From Symsagittifera roscoffensis (taxonomy: Eukaryota; Xenacoelomorpha; Acoela; Convolutidae): a stretch of DNA of 59,000 bases. The stretch spans positions 1-59,000 of the forward strand of contig NW_026970816.1 in the NCBI RefSeq assembly GCF_963678635.1. Reading direction: 5' to 3'. Every line of letters starts with the position of its first letter. Position 1 is the first letter of the stretch. Of this stretch, positions 29,921 to 38,866 are shown piece by piece. A program made the translations under genes and the position numbers. A model generated the notes under the pieces. The model was not told the DNA's origin and made no database searches. It was given only the letters and a program-made list of their open reading frames with translations.

Positions 29921-30906
29921 CTACATTCCCGAACCAGAGCTCAAAAAGTTCTCTGTTTCCGGCGTTGTTCTTTGCATCATTGTTATCTCCCTTTTCTTCA
30001 CTCTGAAAATTTCGTTCCCTCTGACAATGTGAATGAAGTTGCTGGGTTCCTCTGCTGTTAAGTTTTTTGCTCGCTGCACTAGGAAGCTGACATTTTCCCT
30101 CTCTTTCATCCTCCTGTCTGGAGTGATTCTCAGGTGATTTAGCTCATCCTTGGCATACTTCAATTTTGTCAGATTTTTCATCATGCGTTCAGCATCATCC
30201 TGTGATTCCAGTGTGATTCTCAATGGTCTTGGACTCGTTTCGTTTTCGTGGTCCTCAGATAATATGCCAAGTGTAGTGCAATTTTTAACTATTGTTGATT
30301 CAATTTCTGTGCTTGCGCATAGCTCACGGATTAATGACATGTCTTCATTCTGTCGCAGTTTCGGTTCGGTTGATTTACTTTTCGGTGCTTTGTGTATGAT
30401 TAGATTTCGTTTTCTTCTTAAATCTTCTTCCTCTTCTCTTTTTGGCTCAGCTCCAGCTTCAAGGATTATGTCTTTCAGATGTTTAGTGACATTTGGTTCT
30501 ATCTCCCAGGGATTTGCATTCGATCCCATTGTTGGCTGTGCTTTGTTTTTTGTTCCATTCATGAAGTAATAAAAATCCTCTATTAGAATTTACACGGAAT
30601 CAACAGTTTTATCCGGATCGGTCCTCATTTTGGATATGTCCCGATGTGTTTTTGGAGTCACTGCGTCTTTCATTAGGTTCTTTACATCCTCGGTACAATT
30701 GTCGCAGCACCATATTCCTTTAGATTTCGACATGTAATCATAAACTGCCGTTGGCATTTTCAAACATTTTGCACAAAAATGTTTTGCACAGTTATCGCAC
30801 TCCAATACTTGATCCAAGGGATCTCCGTAGTTTTTTCTAAGGTTACACACGTCCAGGCCTCATCAACCTGTGTTTTATTTGTGTTTTTCCCTGTACGGTT
30901 ACTCAT
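29921..30906 (-). pseudogene. CR1-like ORF1: PHD finger plus RNA-binding-like C-terminus
   Basis: The likely original start is ATG 30906. A PHD/zinc finger follows (C-D-N-C, H-F-C-A-K-C, W-C-C-D-N-C, at 30590-30850); one expected early Cys is Arg, and a one-base shift separates it from the ATG. The second part (29921-30562) has N-L-I-I-H-K-A-P, then P-L-R-I-T-L...M-M-K-N-L-T-K-L-K and L-R-I-T-P-D-R-R-M-K-E-R-E. These are typical of LINE ORF1 proteins of this type, which bind the element RNA. Confidence 0.7.
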
Positions 30907-30998
30907 TTTTAAAGACTTCACCAAGGCCGCTCCAGAACAACTAAGTTCCAGGTAGCTACCAGAGTAAAATCTACAAAAAAAAAGAGTTTCTAACCTTA

Positions 30999-31385
30999 CT
31001 ATTTCTTGTTTTTCTTATTGTTCTTCTTGTTCTTCTTTTGATTTTGAAGCCTGCTTCTTTTCGTGTTCGTTCTATCGCTTCTTTTTTTCGACTTTCTTTT
31101 TCTAAATGTTTTGATTAGGTTCGGAACTGTTTCTGCTTTCTTGTTGTTGAGTCGATGTTTGGTGATCGTGTTATTCAGCACGTCGTGCCAAAGGATTATC
31201 TTTTTTTTGTTCCTGAGTGATCCCTTTTCCAGGAGAAAGTCGAGATTCAGGACGTTATGGATAGATTTGGGATTGAGACTCAGTCCTTCCGTTGCAAAAC
31301 TGATTCGGGACAATACTCTCATCAATTTATTTGGGGCTAATTCGGTTGAGGCTTTGAGGGAACTGGCTCCAATTATATATACCAT
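30999..31385 (-). CDS. Small SGNH-esterase-like ORF upstream of CR1 ORF1
   Basis: ATG 31385 gives 128 codons. The product begins M-V-Y-I-I-G-A-S-S-L, like SGNH block I with G-A-S in place of G-D-S, and has K-I-I-L-W-H-D-V-L-N-N at about residues 65-75, like block III (G-x-N-D). The C-terminus is a long Lys/Asn/Arg-rich tail. No block V D-x-x-H is visible, so if it is an SGNH relative it is truncated or degenerate. CR1 elements of several animals encode esterase domains, supporting the idea. Confidence 0.45.
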   Translation of the reverse strand: MVYIIGASSLKASTELAPNKLMRVLSRISFATEGLSLNPKSIHNVLNLDFLLEKGSLRNKKKIILWHDVLNNTITKHRLNNKKAETVPNLIKTFRKRKSKKRSDRTNTKRSRLQNQKKNKKNNKKNKK

Positions 31386-31554
31386 TAACAATCTTCACCC
31401 ACAAAGCTAGAGGCGTGGGACTTGTTAATAGTGTATCGATTCAGTCCTCTAGCTCAGATTATCTGAAATTACACGGTCTGTGAATTTGAAATGGACAAGC
31501 TATTTAATAAGTTTATCACAACAGTTAGGCTAATGTTTGTTACCACCTGTGACA

Positions 31555-32628
31555 CATATTTTTAACCTGTCGTTGAGCTCTGCTAAGTTTCCCACGCATT
31601 GGAAACTGTGATGCTCTAAGCCAGTACCTAAATGCTCTAACCATGTGAATTGTAAAGATATGCTCCCCCATTTTCTTGTCTCCCATTCTTGCACGAGTGT
31701 TCGAGCGACTTGTGTACGACAGGACTGACCGCCCGACAGGACTGTTCTGGCAGCCGTGGACCTCAGCCAAGCTTTTGATCGCGTCAATATAGACAAGCTT
31801 CTGAGACACTTGCTCCAGTCCACTCTCAACCCCGCTGTGACTCGCTGGCTCCCTGTCTACCTCCGAGGTAGAATGGCCCGCACCTTGTTCAGATATGCGA
31901 CCTCCAACGCCAAGAATATCCACACGGGAGTGCCGCAAGGCTCGTGCATCTCCCCTTGCTTGTTCAATTTCATCATGAGCAAAATGCCTGTTCCAGACCA
32001 CCCGACACGACTGAAGACCTACGCCGACGACATGATTGTTTACATCACCAGCAACAACATTGACCTCGCCAGTGAAAAGATAAGGTCTTACCTCTCTCGA
32101 CTCATCGACTTCTTGGAACACAACGGACTAATTGTGTCCCTCGAGAAGACAACAGTCACTCTTTTCACGCCTGACCCTCGCCAAGCCAGGACGCACCCGC
32201 CAGTTGCTATGTTCAACTCTCAGCTGAAGCTTGAAAAGACACCGAAGCTACTGGGAGTGACATACGACACCATGCTGACCTTCGGACAACACACAGCCAA
32301 CGTCTGCAAAAAAGTAGCCAAAAGAAACAACGCGTTCCGTGCGCTTTCAGGACTTGACTGGGGGCAAGATAAAGAAACACAACTGATAACCTATCGTGCC
32401 ATCGGAAGATCATGTATGGACTACGCCTCGCCTGCTTGGACACCAATAATCAGTAAAACTAACCAACAGAAACTACAAACGATTCAGAACACTGCTTTAC
32501 GGACAGCCACGGGAGCCATTCGCCTTACATCAATAGACCATCTACATAATGAATGCAAGATGCTTAAAGTCGCCGGCCACCACCACCTACTCAACAACCA
32601 ATTCCTAGCCCAAGCAACTCAAGATACC
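31555..32628 (+). pseudogene. LINE reverse transcriptase, 5' part of an ORF split by the giant LTR element
   Basis: From about 31745 the frame is open. It shows A-V-D-L-S-Q-A-F-D-R-V (first catalytic Asp), G-V-P-Q-G-S-C-I-S-P, T-Y-A-D-D-M-I-V-Y (intact catalytic box, near 32020) and K-L-L-G-V-T-Y-D, then a long C-terminal domain with S-I-D-H-L-H-N-E. Upstream, remnants of the fingers region (F-P-T-H-W-K near 31590) are out of frame, so the element is 5'-truncated and has an internal deletion. At 32628 the ORF runs into the LTR; its continuation is at 55491-55976. Confidence 0.85.
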
Positions 32629-33532
32629 TGTAACATTCGTCTACTGCAGTCACACATGAGGCTTAAGAAAAATAGGCCCTATAACCTTTGGCTCAAGAGT
32701 CAGGGACACTATCTCTTGTGTTTTTGTACCTCAAATCAGTCGGAGCCAATTCGGTTCGCTTGTGACATGAGACTACGACCCGTTACAGCTTAAAGGCTAC
32801 TACTAAAATATCCCCCCACTCTAGAATTAATAACGTGCCCATACTCAGGTCTCTAGATACCCAAAATACATGAACGCCGTTAAAAACCGGGTTGGAACAA
32901 TCCGTTAAGTTACTTTTTATTAGACAGTGGAACTTTGATCCATTTCAGATGGATCAACCTAAAACTCGCCTTACCTCAACATAACGATCATAAAACACAC
33001 TCTAGAAATTTAAATTAGTACTCACATTGTAGCACGCTCAAGAACCAGGAAGTAAATAAGTCGGTGTGCAACTCAAGAATCAATAAAGTAACTAAAATGA
33101 GTTTAATGTTTGTCAGTTTTAATAACAAGAACAAGTTTGTACTCTAGAATGTCAGTTCTCGTGAACCATTGGGACACTCTAGCTGTCCACCTTTCCACCG
33201 AAGGTTCACTCTAGTCCAGTTTAGAATAATACTCCAATCACAACAATCCAGTTCGTGGGGATGCGCTCGTCTCTGTTCTAGATGGGACAGCTCTACTCTA
33301 GATTATTATCGCTACTGAAATTGCGAATAGCAATTTCCCACTGATTTTTCTAGCAACTTTTTCGCGATTGTCACTCGATCGTTCTGACTTCTCTTTTTTG
33401 ATTTTCAGTTATCGCGAGAAAATCGTGCATGACAGGTTCCATTCGAAATTTTGAAAAACTAAATTTCACTCCAAAATCAAGTGTTTTTTGCTTCTCTCAA
33501 GGTCAAACTTCCGAATATGACCGACTGGCACA
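32629..33532 (-). repeat. 3' LTR of the giant element
   Basis: 904 bp, nearly identical to 54587-55490. On the coding (minus) strand it starts TGTGCCAGTC and ends CGAATGTTACA, the usual TG...CA ends. Its outer edge lies against ACC (32626-32628), which also follows the other LTR. The first 165 bases on the plus strand happen to be open in the frame of the LINE RT, adding about 54 foreign codons to that ORF. Confidence 0.95.
32916..32921 (-). promoter_or_regulatory. Possible polyadenylation signal in the 3' LTR
   Basis: AATAAA on the minus strand (TTTATT on plus), about 290 bases before the LTR end. The same hexamer occurs in the other LTR. No other minus-strand AATAAA stood out in the LTR, but usage is untested. 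Confidence 0.3.
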
Positions 33533-33542
33533 TACTCCCCGG
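33533..33542 (-). promoter_or_regulatory. Polypurine-tract-like site
   Basis: The minus strand reads CCGGGGAGTA immediately before the 3' LTR start (TGTG). It is short, but correctly placed for priming plus-strand DNA synthesis. Confidence 0.5.
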
Positions 33543-33961
33543 ACTCGAGATCGATGTCCTCATCGCGTGCTGTCTTCTGCCAGTGAGTCCCAGAAAACCA
33601 AGTGTTACTCAAGATACAGTGCCAGTGGTCATTTACAGAAGTTTGCAGCAGACTTAAGCTTATCTACACCCCAAAATTCACAGCCATGTAAAATTTTCAC
33701 ACTATCGCTAAACAGCAATTAAAATCTGCACACACCTGCACCCTTGAATTCTTGCTTTCCAAGCCAATCATTTAAAATTTCTTTTGTCCTATTCAATCAG
33801 GAAATTGTCATGCAGCATTTTGATTTATATAATAAATATAGTATATTAATAACAATATTTGCTTTGTTAAAACTTCTTTTTCGTGAATCCAAGTTTCACC
33901 CGGATCCACGCTCAAGCCCCCCTTTCCCTCTCAAGACTCAAGATCCATTCGAGCCACCTGC
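33543..33961. other. 3' untranslated region of the giant element
   Basis: Non-coding sequence between the last accessory ORF and the 3' LTR, AT-rich at 33800-33880. The old copy at 16.8-17.2 kb has a recognisable counterpart (shared TAAACAGCAATT-like and TTCAATCAGGAAA-like stretches), so it is an old part of the element. Confidence 0.6.
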
Positions 33962-36900
33962 TCATCTCGCACTCTTCGCCTTGGAGGTACTGCACCCTGA
34001 AGTACTAGATACGGCAAACTGTCTCAACAGTTCCTCTTCATCATCGGAGCTAATCACAATCTCCTCCCAAGCCTTCAGCTGCTCGTAGGATCGCATCCAT
34101 TCTCTTTGCTCTTGCAACCTCTTTGCTTGGTTGGGTAGTGCCTTCACCCTAGATTCCCGGTTCAAACAAAAGGAGTTGTGCAGGCTCAAGCTCACGTTCT
34201 TCGCCAGGTCCTCCTCTAGTATCGATTCCCTCGCCTTGGTATTGTCTCTAGACATTTTACCCACTCTCTTCCATCCTGTCGTGATTGCATTACGATGGGT
34301 TAACAGGGGTCTCTTGAAAGCTTCCGGCCCAATCTCGGCCTGGAACTGTCGATACTCCTTTTGATGTTTTCTCATGTGATCTTTCGTTGTCATGTACAAC
34401 CAGGACGTCAGCGTCGCCCGAAACCATGGGAAGTACCTCAAACGGCTCCAGACATGTCTGACTTCCGTTGGTATGGCGAATACCTTGCACGCAGTCTCAA
34501 ACAACTCGAGTCTCCTACTGTAGTCTATCGCGTATATTGACTCTGCCGTTGGCGTCCCCGCTTCCCGATACTTCGTTATATTCTCTTCTATCCATCTCAG
34601 AGCCAAGATCGTACTCACTACCAAGATCGTCACCTTCTGTCGGTGATCCGGTAGTCCGATCGACCGGATTTCTTCCATATCCCACACCAGGCAAAGGTTC
34701 TTGTGATCTGGATACCACACCGTTTGCGCTAAACAGTGGCATGGGCATTCTCCATGGGTGATTTCAATGCTCCTGAGGTTACGCTCCCCCGAGGCTTCCA
34801 AGAGAGGCTCAAGCTCCATCATTTTCTCATGCATCGTGTCGTTATCTTCCAGGTTTGGAGCACTTCCCACAGGTTTTCCGATCACGTTTTGTCTCTCGTG
34901 ATCGCTTGTGTTCTCTCTCTCCAACTTCAAAAGTTCTTCTCCCCAGATTTCACTCAAGTCATCTCTCAATTCTTTTGGTACTGTCCCTCTGATTTTTCTC
35001 AACAACTTGTGCGAGTGATGCGATATCCGAGCCAACCTCACGCACTTGGGCACTGAGAAGGCCTTGTCCACCAGTACTCTCTGGCTGGATGCTTCTACCA
35101 TCACCATGTGCAGTGGGTAGTGACTTCCGCACAAGTTGGCCATCATTGACCCTATCAGCGATTTCGCGTTCAATGGCAAGCCATAAGCTTCGCTCATGGG
35201 AAATCCCATTTCCGCCTCGAGACCAACCTTCCAGCTCCGGATGTGTTTTTGAGTCACCTGCAACACCCCGGGCCATGATTCTACGCTCAACGCCGTCACT
35301 AAATGATGTTCAGATTCTAGTCTTTCCAGTGACTGCAGACTACACATTCTCGAGAAGAATCCGAGAGCTGTCGCTATATTCACCGTGGTTCTCGCGTAAC
35401 ACTCCGCTACTATTTGCACTTCACTTTTCTCCCTTTCTGTTATGTCTTCGAACCAAGTGACCAGGTCTTCTTTTTGAAATGACAGTATTCTAACGCATGA
35501 CCGTCCATCGCAGGTGTGCTCTCCGTTTCCACACGTCGAATCCAGACAGCTACCCGGCTCCAATTTCTTTGCTGACCCGGGATTACTCGTCTTTTCGCCT
35601 GGCTCTTGCATCTGAGGTGAAATTAGCTTATGCAGCACACTCAACTTTGCCAGATCTTCATCTTCCGTTGGTGCTAACCTCACTCGCTCGGTGGTTTCCT
35701 CGATCAGACTCGCGTGGGGATGTGGACACCAGGAGGGTCTTAATAGCTTCCATACCACTCCCAAGTTCGTGGTTAACAAGCCATTTCCATCGCCCATGTT
35801 CACTCCAACTCTCTTGTTTGAACGCGGTATGCTCACCACCTCTGGTGTTTTCTCAAGAATCAGACCCAGGCTCGGCCCCTCTTTTTCCACCGCGTCTATT
35901 TCCATTATTCTTTCTGTCCAAAACTTCAGTAGCTCCGCTACCTCATGGTTCCTGTGGGCTCCTCCAGCTTCCGAGTCTAAGAAGGGGTTGTAGGCCATTC
36001 CCATCACTCCAGACACATATTGGTATTCCCCCTTCTCGCTGAGCCTCGAGTACTGCTCTGACGAGGCCAGGTTACGGTGAACATCATGTTCTTCTTCGAA
36101 CTTCTTATTATAAAACCTCCGTACCTCGTCTAGCTTCCTATGGTTCTCTAGGGATAGTCTGGAACCCTCTTCCTTTTCTATTCCTGTGCTCTGATACACG
36201 TTCAAGATGACCGTTGAGACTCTTTTTTCCATGGTTTTGCTTACGCTTGCTCTCTGTTGGCATGCCAGGATGGTGCTATCAGACATCATCGACATTATCC
36301 ATCTCAAGAAACACGTGGCGTCCTTTCTTCTAGCCAGGCTCAAGCCTGAATTATCCCTGGCTACGTGTTGCATCAGTGCCTGATACACATCTAGCTTCTT
36401 GCTTCCCAACTTCAGCCTGTCATACGAGGTCAGCGTTTCCAACTCTATCCCCACCAGACTCCAGGTGAACATTAATTGTCCTGCAGTTCTAACGAAGGGA
36501 TTCGCCATTAATGGTGGTGCTGATGAGGGTGTCCTCATTGCTTCTTCAAAATGATCCTTCAACAAACTCTGCCAGGACCTCTTCAGATGAGTTGCCATTT
36601 CTATTTTATTAACCTCGGCCTTTTGCTGGGTGGCCCAATTGCGTCGCTTGCGAGCTACTCCACTGTCCAACTTCTTCCAGCAGTCTTCCATTTCTTTCAA
36701 TGTTTCAAGGGCCACCCACCACGTCCGGGAGGTGTTCCTCGTCTTGTTCCTCTCCAATGGATCACTTGACACTCGCTTGCCCGTGGCCTGGTGTGCCTTC
36801 GAGATCCATTCTTTGCCGACATCTACTTCCCATGTCTGTCCGTTCGTTGAACCTCTCTTCACGTTTATCTTCTGAGGCTTGAAGTCTTCCTCCGATGTCG

Positions 36901-37153
36901 AACTGGTGGAAACCTCTATTTCCCTCTCTACTTCAAGTGGTCTTCTGAGCTCCGAGCTGCTCTTGTATGCCGCCGTCTTGCATCGAGCCAAAATCATGGG
37001 CGCCGTCTCTCTCAAGTTTCCTTCCGAAACAGCATCCACTGAAGGACTACCCAATCCTTCCACTTCTCTCTTCCTCTTGCGAGTCTTCACATCTCTACTT
37101 GAGGGTGTTGTGGCTACCATCACTGATTCGACCTCTCCATCCACTCCTTCCAA
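33962..37153 (-). CDS. Accessory ORF, ~1063 aa, unrecognised
   Basis: This very long frame has no ATG at its upstream edge (first codon TTG), so translation probably enters from an upstream frame. The N-terminus is basic (R-K-R-K-R near residue 25) then acidic/Ser-rich. A Trp- and Lys-rich helical middle (about 140-360) follows. A cysteine cluster with spacing C-x4-C-x6-C-x4-C sits at 536-553, and an H-G-E-C-P-C-H-C motif later. The C-terminus has an acidic S-S-D-D-E-E-E stretch. I recognise no enzyme domain. Matching pieces in the old copy at 17.4-20.3 kb show it is a stable component. A zinc-binding structural or nucleic-acid-binding role is speculation. Confidence 0.7.
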   Translation of the reverse strand: MEGVDGEVESVMVATTPSSRDVKTRKRKREVEGLGSPSVDAVSEGNLRETAPMILARCKTAAYKSSSELRRPLEVEREIEVSTSSTSEEDFKPQKINVKRGSTNGQTWEVDVGKEWISKAHQATGKRVSSDPLERNKTRNTSRTWWVALETLKEMEDCWKKLDSGVARKRRNWATQQKAEVNKIEMATHLKRSWQSLLKDHFEEAMRTPSSAPPLMANPFVRTAGQLMFTWSLVGIELETLTSYDRLKLGSKKLDVYQALMQHVARDNSGLSLARRKDATCFLRWIMSMMSDSTILACQQRASVSKTMEKRVSTVILNVYQSTGIEKEEGSRLSLENHRKLDEVRRFYNKKFEEEHDVHRNLASSEQYSRLSEKGEYQYVSGVMGMAYNPFLDSEAGGAHRNHEVAELLKFWTERIMEIDAVEKEGPSLGLILEKTPEVVSIPRSNKRVGVNMGDGNGLLTTNLGVVWKLLRPSWCPHPHASLIEETTERVRLAPTEDEDLAKLSVLHKLISPQMQEPGEKTSNPGSAKKLEPGSCLDSTCGNGEHTCDGRSCVRILSFQKEDLVTWFEDITEREKSEVQIVAECYARTTVNIATALGFFSRMCSLQSLERLESEHHLVTALSVESWPGVLQVTQKHIRSWKVGLEAEMGFPMSEAYGLPLNAKSLIGSMMANLCGSHYPLHMVMVEASSQRVLVDKAFSVPKCVRLARISHHSHKLLRKIRGTVPKELRDDLSEIWGEELLKLERENTSDHERQNVIGKPVGSAPNLEDNDTMHEKMMELEPLLEASGERNLRSIEITHGECPCHCLAQTVWYPDHKNLCLVWDMEEIRSIGLPDHRQKVTILVVSTILALRWIEENITKYREAGTPTAESIYAIDYSRRLELFETACKVFAIPTEVRHVWSRLRYFPWFRATLTSWLYMTTKDHMRKHQKEYRQFQAEIGPEAFKRPLLTHRNAITTGWKRVGKMSRDNTKARESILEEDLAKNVSLSLHNSFCLNRESRVKALPNQAKRLQEQREWMRSYEQLKAWEEIVISSDDEEELLRQFAVSSTSGCSTSKAKSAR

Positions 37154-37485
37154 CTCTTGCCTCCCCCTGCTCGAGCCTTAAGGATATTAGTACTTTTAAT
37201 CATATTACTAGTCCCAACCTTATCCCTTTTTATATAATCAACCATTTTATCTACAGTTTTTTGTCTCCGAGTAGAGCTGTCCTCACATTTTTCTTCTCTA
37301 GTCTTCGATCGTGAATTCCTCAGCTCTACCAGCTTGCTCAGTAGCTCTTTTCTCGCCTTCTCATCCAGGCCCGTTCCTATCAGAAGCGGTTCTCCAAATC
37401 TTACGACTGTGTCCCTTGATCTTGTCCAGCGTCGTCTCGCTGCCCACTTCTTGATTGAATTCTTCCAAGAACTCCTGCCAAGCAT
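37120..37485 (-). CDS. Linking frame between the 501-aa and 1063-aa ORFs
   Basis: About 120 codons. From about 37400 down to 37150 this frame has a dense Lys/Glu/Arg pattern (E-K-A-R-K-E-L-L-S-K-L-V-E-L and so on) that looks coding, while the 501-aa frame has just stopped and the 1063-aa frame has not started. It probably represents the continuation of the same protein after a one-base shift, with a second shift at the G-run near 37172. I treat it as part of a frameshifted gene, not a separate one. Confidence 0.45.
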   Translation of the reverse strand: MLGRSSWKNSIKKWAARRRWTRSRDTVVRFGEPLLIGTGLDEKARKELLSKLVELRNSRSKTREEKCEDSSTRRQKTVDKMVDYIKRDKVGTSNMIKSTNILKARAGGGKSWKEWMERSNQ

Positions 37486-38866
37486 CGTCCTTCAGGGATC
37501 CCAGGAATATGTCCCTGTTCCCTTCGAAAGTGTTCCTTTCCCTTTCCTCCGAGCTCAAGAGTATCATCCCCATATTGAAGGTTTCACTTGCCAATGGCAA
37601 TTCCAGATTCTTCCGGTGGGACGGATTCAGGGGTGGGGTGGCCGTATCTGCCCAATTCTCCTCGCTCAAGTCTTTCAACAGCTCTTGAGTGGTGAGCTCC
37701 TCCCCTGATGGCCCTGGTTCAGGCGTATTCCCCACTTCCATGTCTTCACCGGCTTCACTGAGAGTTTCATCCATACTCTCTTCTTCTGACTCATGTCTCC
37801 TTCTCTCGAGAATTTTCTTAAATCGATCCTCGACGGGTCCACTCCTCTTGTCTCCAGGCGTGTCCACTGACAGTGGTGATGGTGTCGTAGGATCCAGCTT
37901 TTTGTATTCCGTCAGTGCTACATGCAGTTGACCTGCTGCATCTAGTTCTGTTCCCTCCTGTCTTATTTCCACCTGTTCCAAGCCATAGGGTGCCTTATAT
38001 TTTCTCGTGGCAAATTTCATGTCGTCCACCAATGCGACGTGCCCCTCCATCACGATCATCCTGCCGTCATCCCATATGGGTAACATGTTCTCAAGTCCCT
38101 CCTTCTCTAGAGTTCTCAAGACTTTCCGCACCTCATATCCTGGGGGCTGCGAACCTCTACTCTTTTTCGCTTGCGTCGTCCACGAATTTACCTTCGTCTC
38201 GCTGGTATGGAAGTAGACCGCCGCCGTGTAGCCGATGAACAGGGGGTCCCAGCCATCAGTGAAATCCTTCTGCATTTCCTCCGTCGTCATCCTCGCCATT
38301 ATGGAGGGAACTACCAAGGGACTATTCATTCCTAAGGTCATCCTCCTGACTATTGGGAACTCAGGCATGGTGGCTGGGAGGATTTCTTTCTCCATTATGG
38401 TCTCCAGCTCCCTCTTCACCAATGCGAAGCACTCCTTCCAGGCAGGAATTCTCAAAATTTCTCGTCCGTCTGCCGTCAATGGGTTCAAGTTCCAGAATTT
38501 GGGATACATTTCGATGGGACCCTCTCGCTTGCCTCCCATTCTACATTGCATTTGCCCCGTGAAGTTGTACACTATTAGCTCGGCATCTTTCACCTTTCCA
38601 AAGAGTACCGTGTTGCTCATTCGCCCTCTGAGCACCTCCTGCTGACACCAATTTAACGCCGTCCCATCCAGTATACTGATAAGACTCAAGTGCGTTACAG
38701 AGTGACGATACGTTGTCACCAGGGGTCTGGGAACGCGTACGTCACTGCTGGACCATAAATGCAGGTCACCACCTCCTCTAGGCCCCGGATTATCCCCATT
38801 GGGTCCGACCTCATTGCCAGGCATAGGTCCGTCAGCAGAGGCATCCCTCTGTTCGTCTTCTTCCAT
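37361..38866 (-). CDS. Accessory ORF, 501 aa, unrecognised
   Basis: Starts at ATG 38866, inside the last 150 bp of the SGNH ORF in another frame. The first ~40 residues are low-complexity and may be non-coding overlap. From about residue 50 (T-Y-R-H-S-V-T-H-L-S-L) it reads like a folded protein to about 330, followed by a Glu/Ser/Pro-rich linker and a short C-terminal domain with F-E-G-N-R-D-I-F-L-G-S-L. That last block is conserved in the old copy (near 20.6 kb). No known family. It shares a frame with the 1063-aa ORF. Confidence 0.65.
   Translation of the reverse strand: MEEDEQRDASADGPMPGNEVGPNGDNPGPRGGGDLHLWSSSDVRVPRPLVTTYRHSVTHLSLISILDGTALNWCQQEVLRGRMSNTVLFGKVKDAELIVYNFTGQMQCRMGGKREGPIEMYPKFWNLNPLTADGREILRIPAWKECFALVKRELETIMEKEILPATMPEFPIVRRMTLGMNSPLVVPSIMARMTTEEMQKDFTDGWDPLFIGYTAAVYFHTSETKVNSWTTQAKKSRGSQPPGYEVRKVLRTLEKEGLENMLPIWDDGRMIVMEGHVALVDDMKFATRKYKAPYGLEQVEIRQEGTELDAAGQLHVALTEYKKLDPTTPSPLSVDTPGDKRSGPVEDRFKKILERRRHESEEESMDETLSEAGEDMEVGNTPEPGPSGEELTTQELLKDLSEENWADTATPPLNPSHRKNLELPLASETFNMGMILLSSEERERNTFEGNRDIFLGSLKDDAWQEFLEEFNQEVGSETTLDKIKGHSRKIWRTASDRNGPG

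Larger units (their letters stand above)
27050..31390 (-). mobile_element. CR1-like LINE with PHD-finger ORF1
   Basis: A nearly full-length minus-strand LINE. In 5' to 3' order it has a small SGNH-like ORF (30999-31385), an ORF1 with zinc finger and nucleic-acid-binding C-terminus (29921-30906), and an ORF2 with endonuclease and RT (27147-29756). Frameshifts and an altered RT active site make it inactive. Whether the SGNH-like ORF belongs to it is inferred from strand, spacing and the presence of esterase domains in CR1 ORF1 proteins. The 3' end is set loosely. Confidence 0.75.

Noticed and set aside
31540-32121. 193-codon minus-strand ORF
   Set aside because: Antisense shadow of the LINE RT domain, which has clear motifs on the plus strand.
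35497-36042. 181-codon and similar plus-strand ORFs within the giant element
   Set aside because: Antisense to the long accessory ORF; Leu/Ser/Pro-rich shadow composition.
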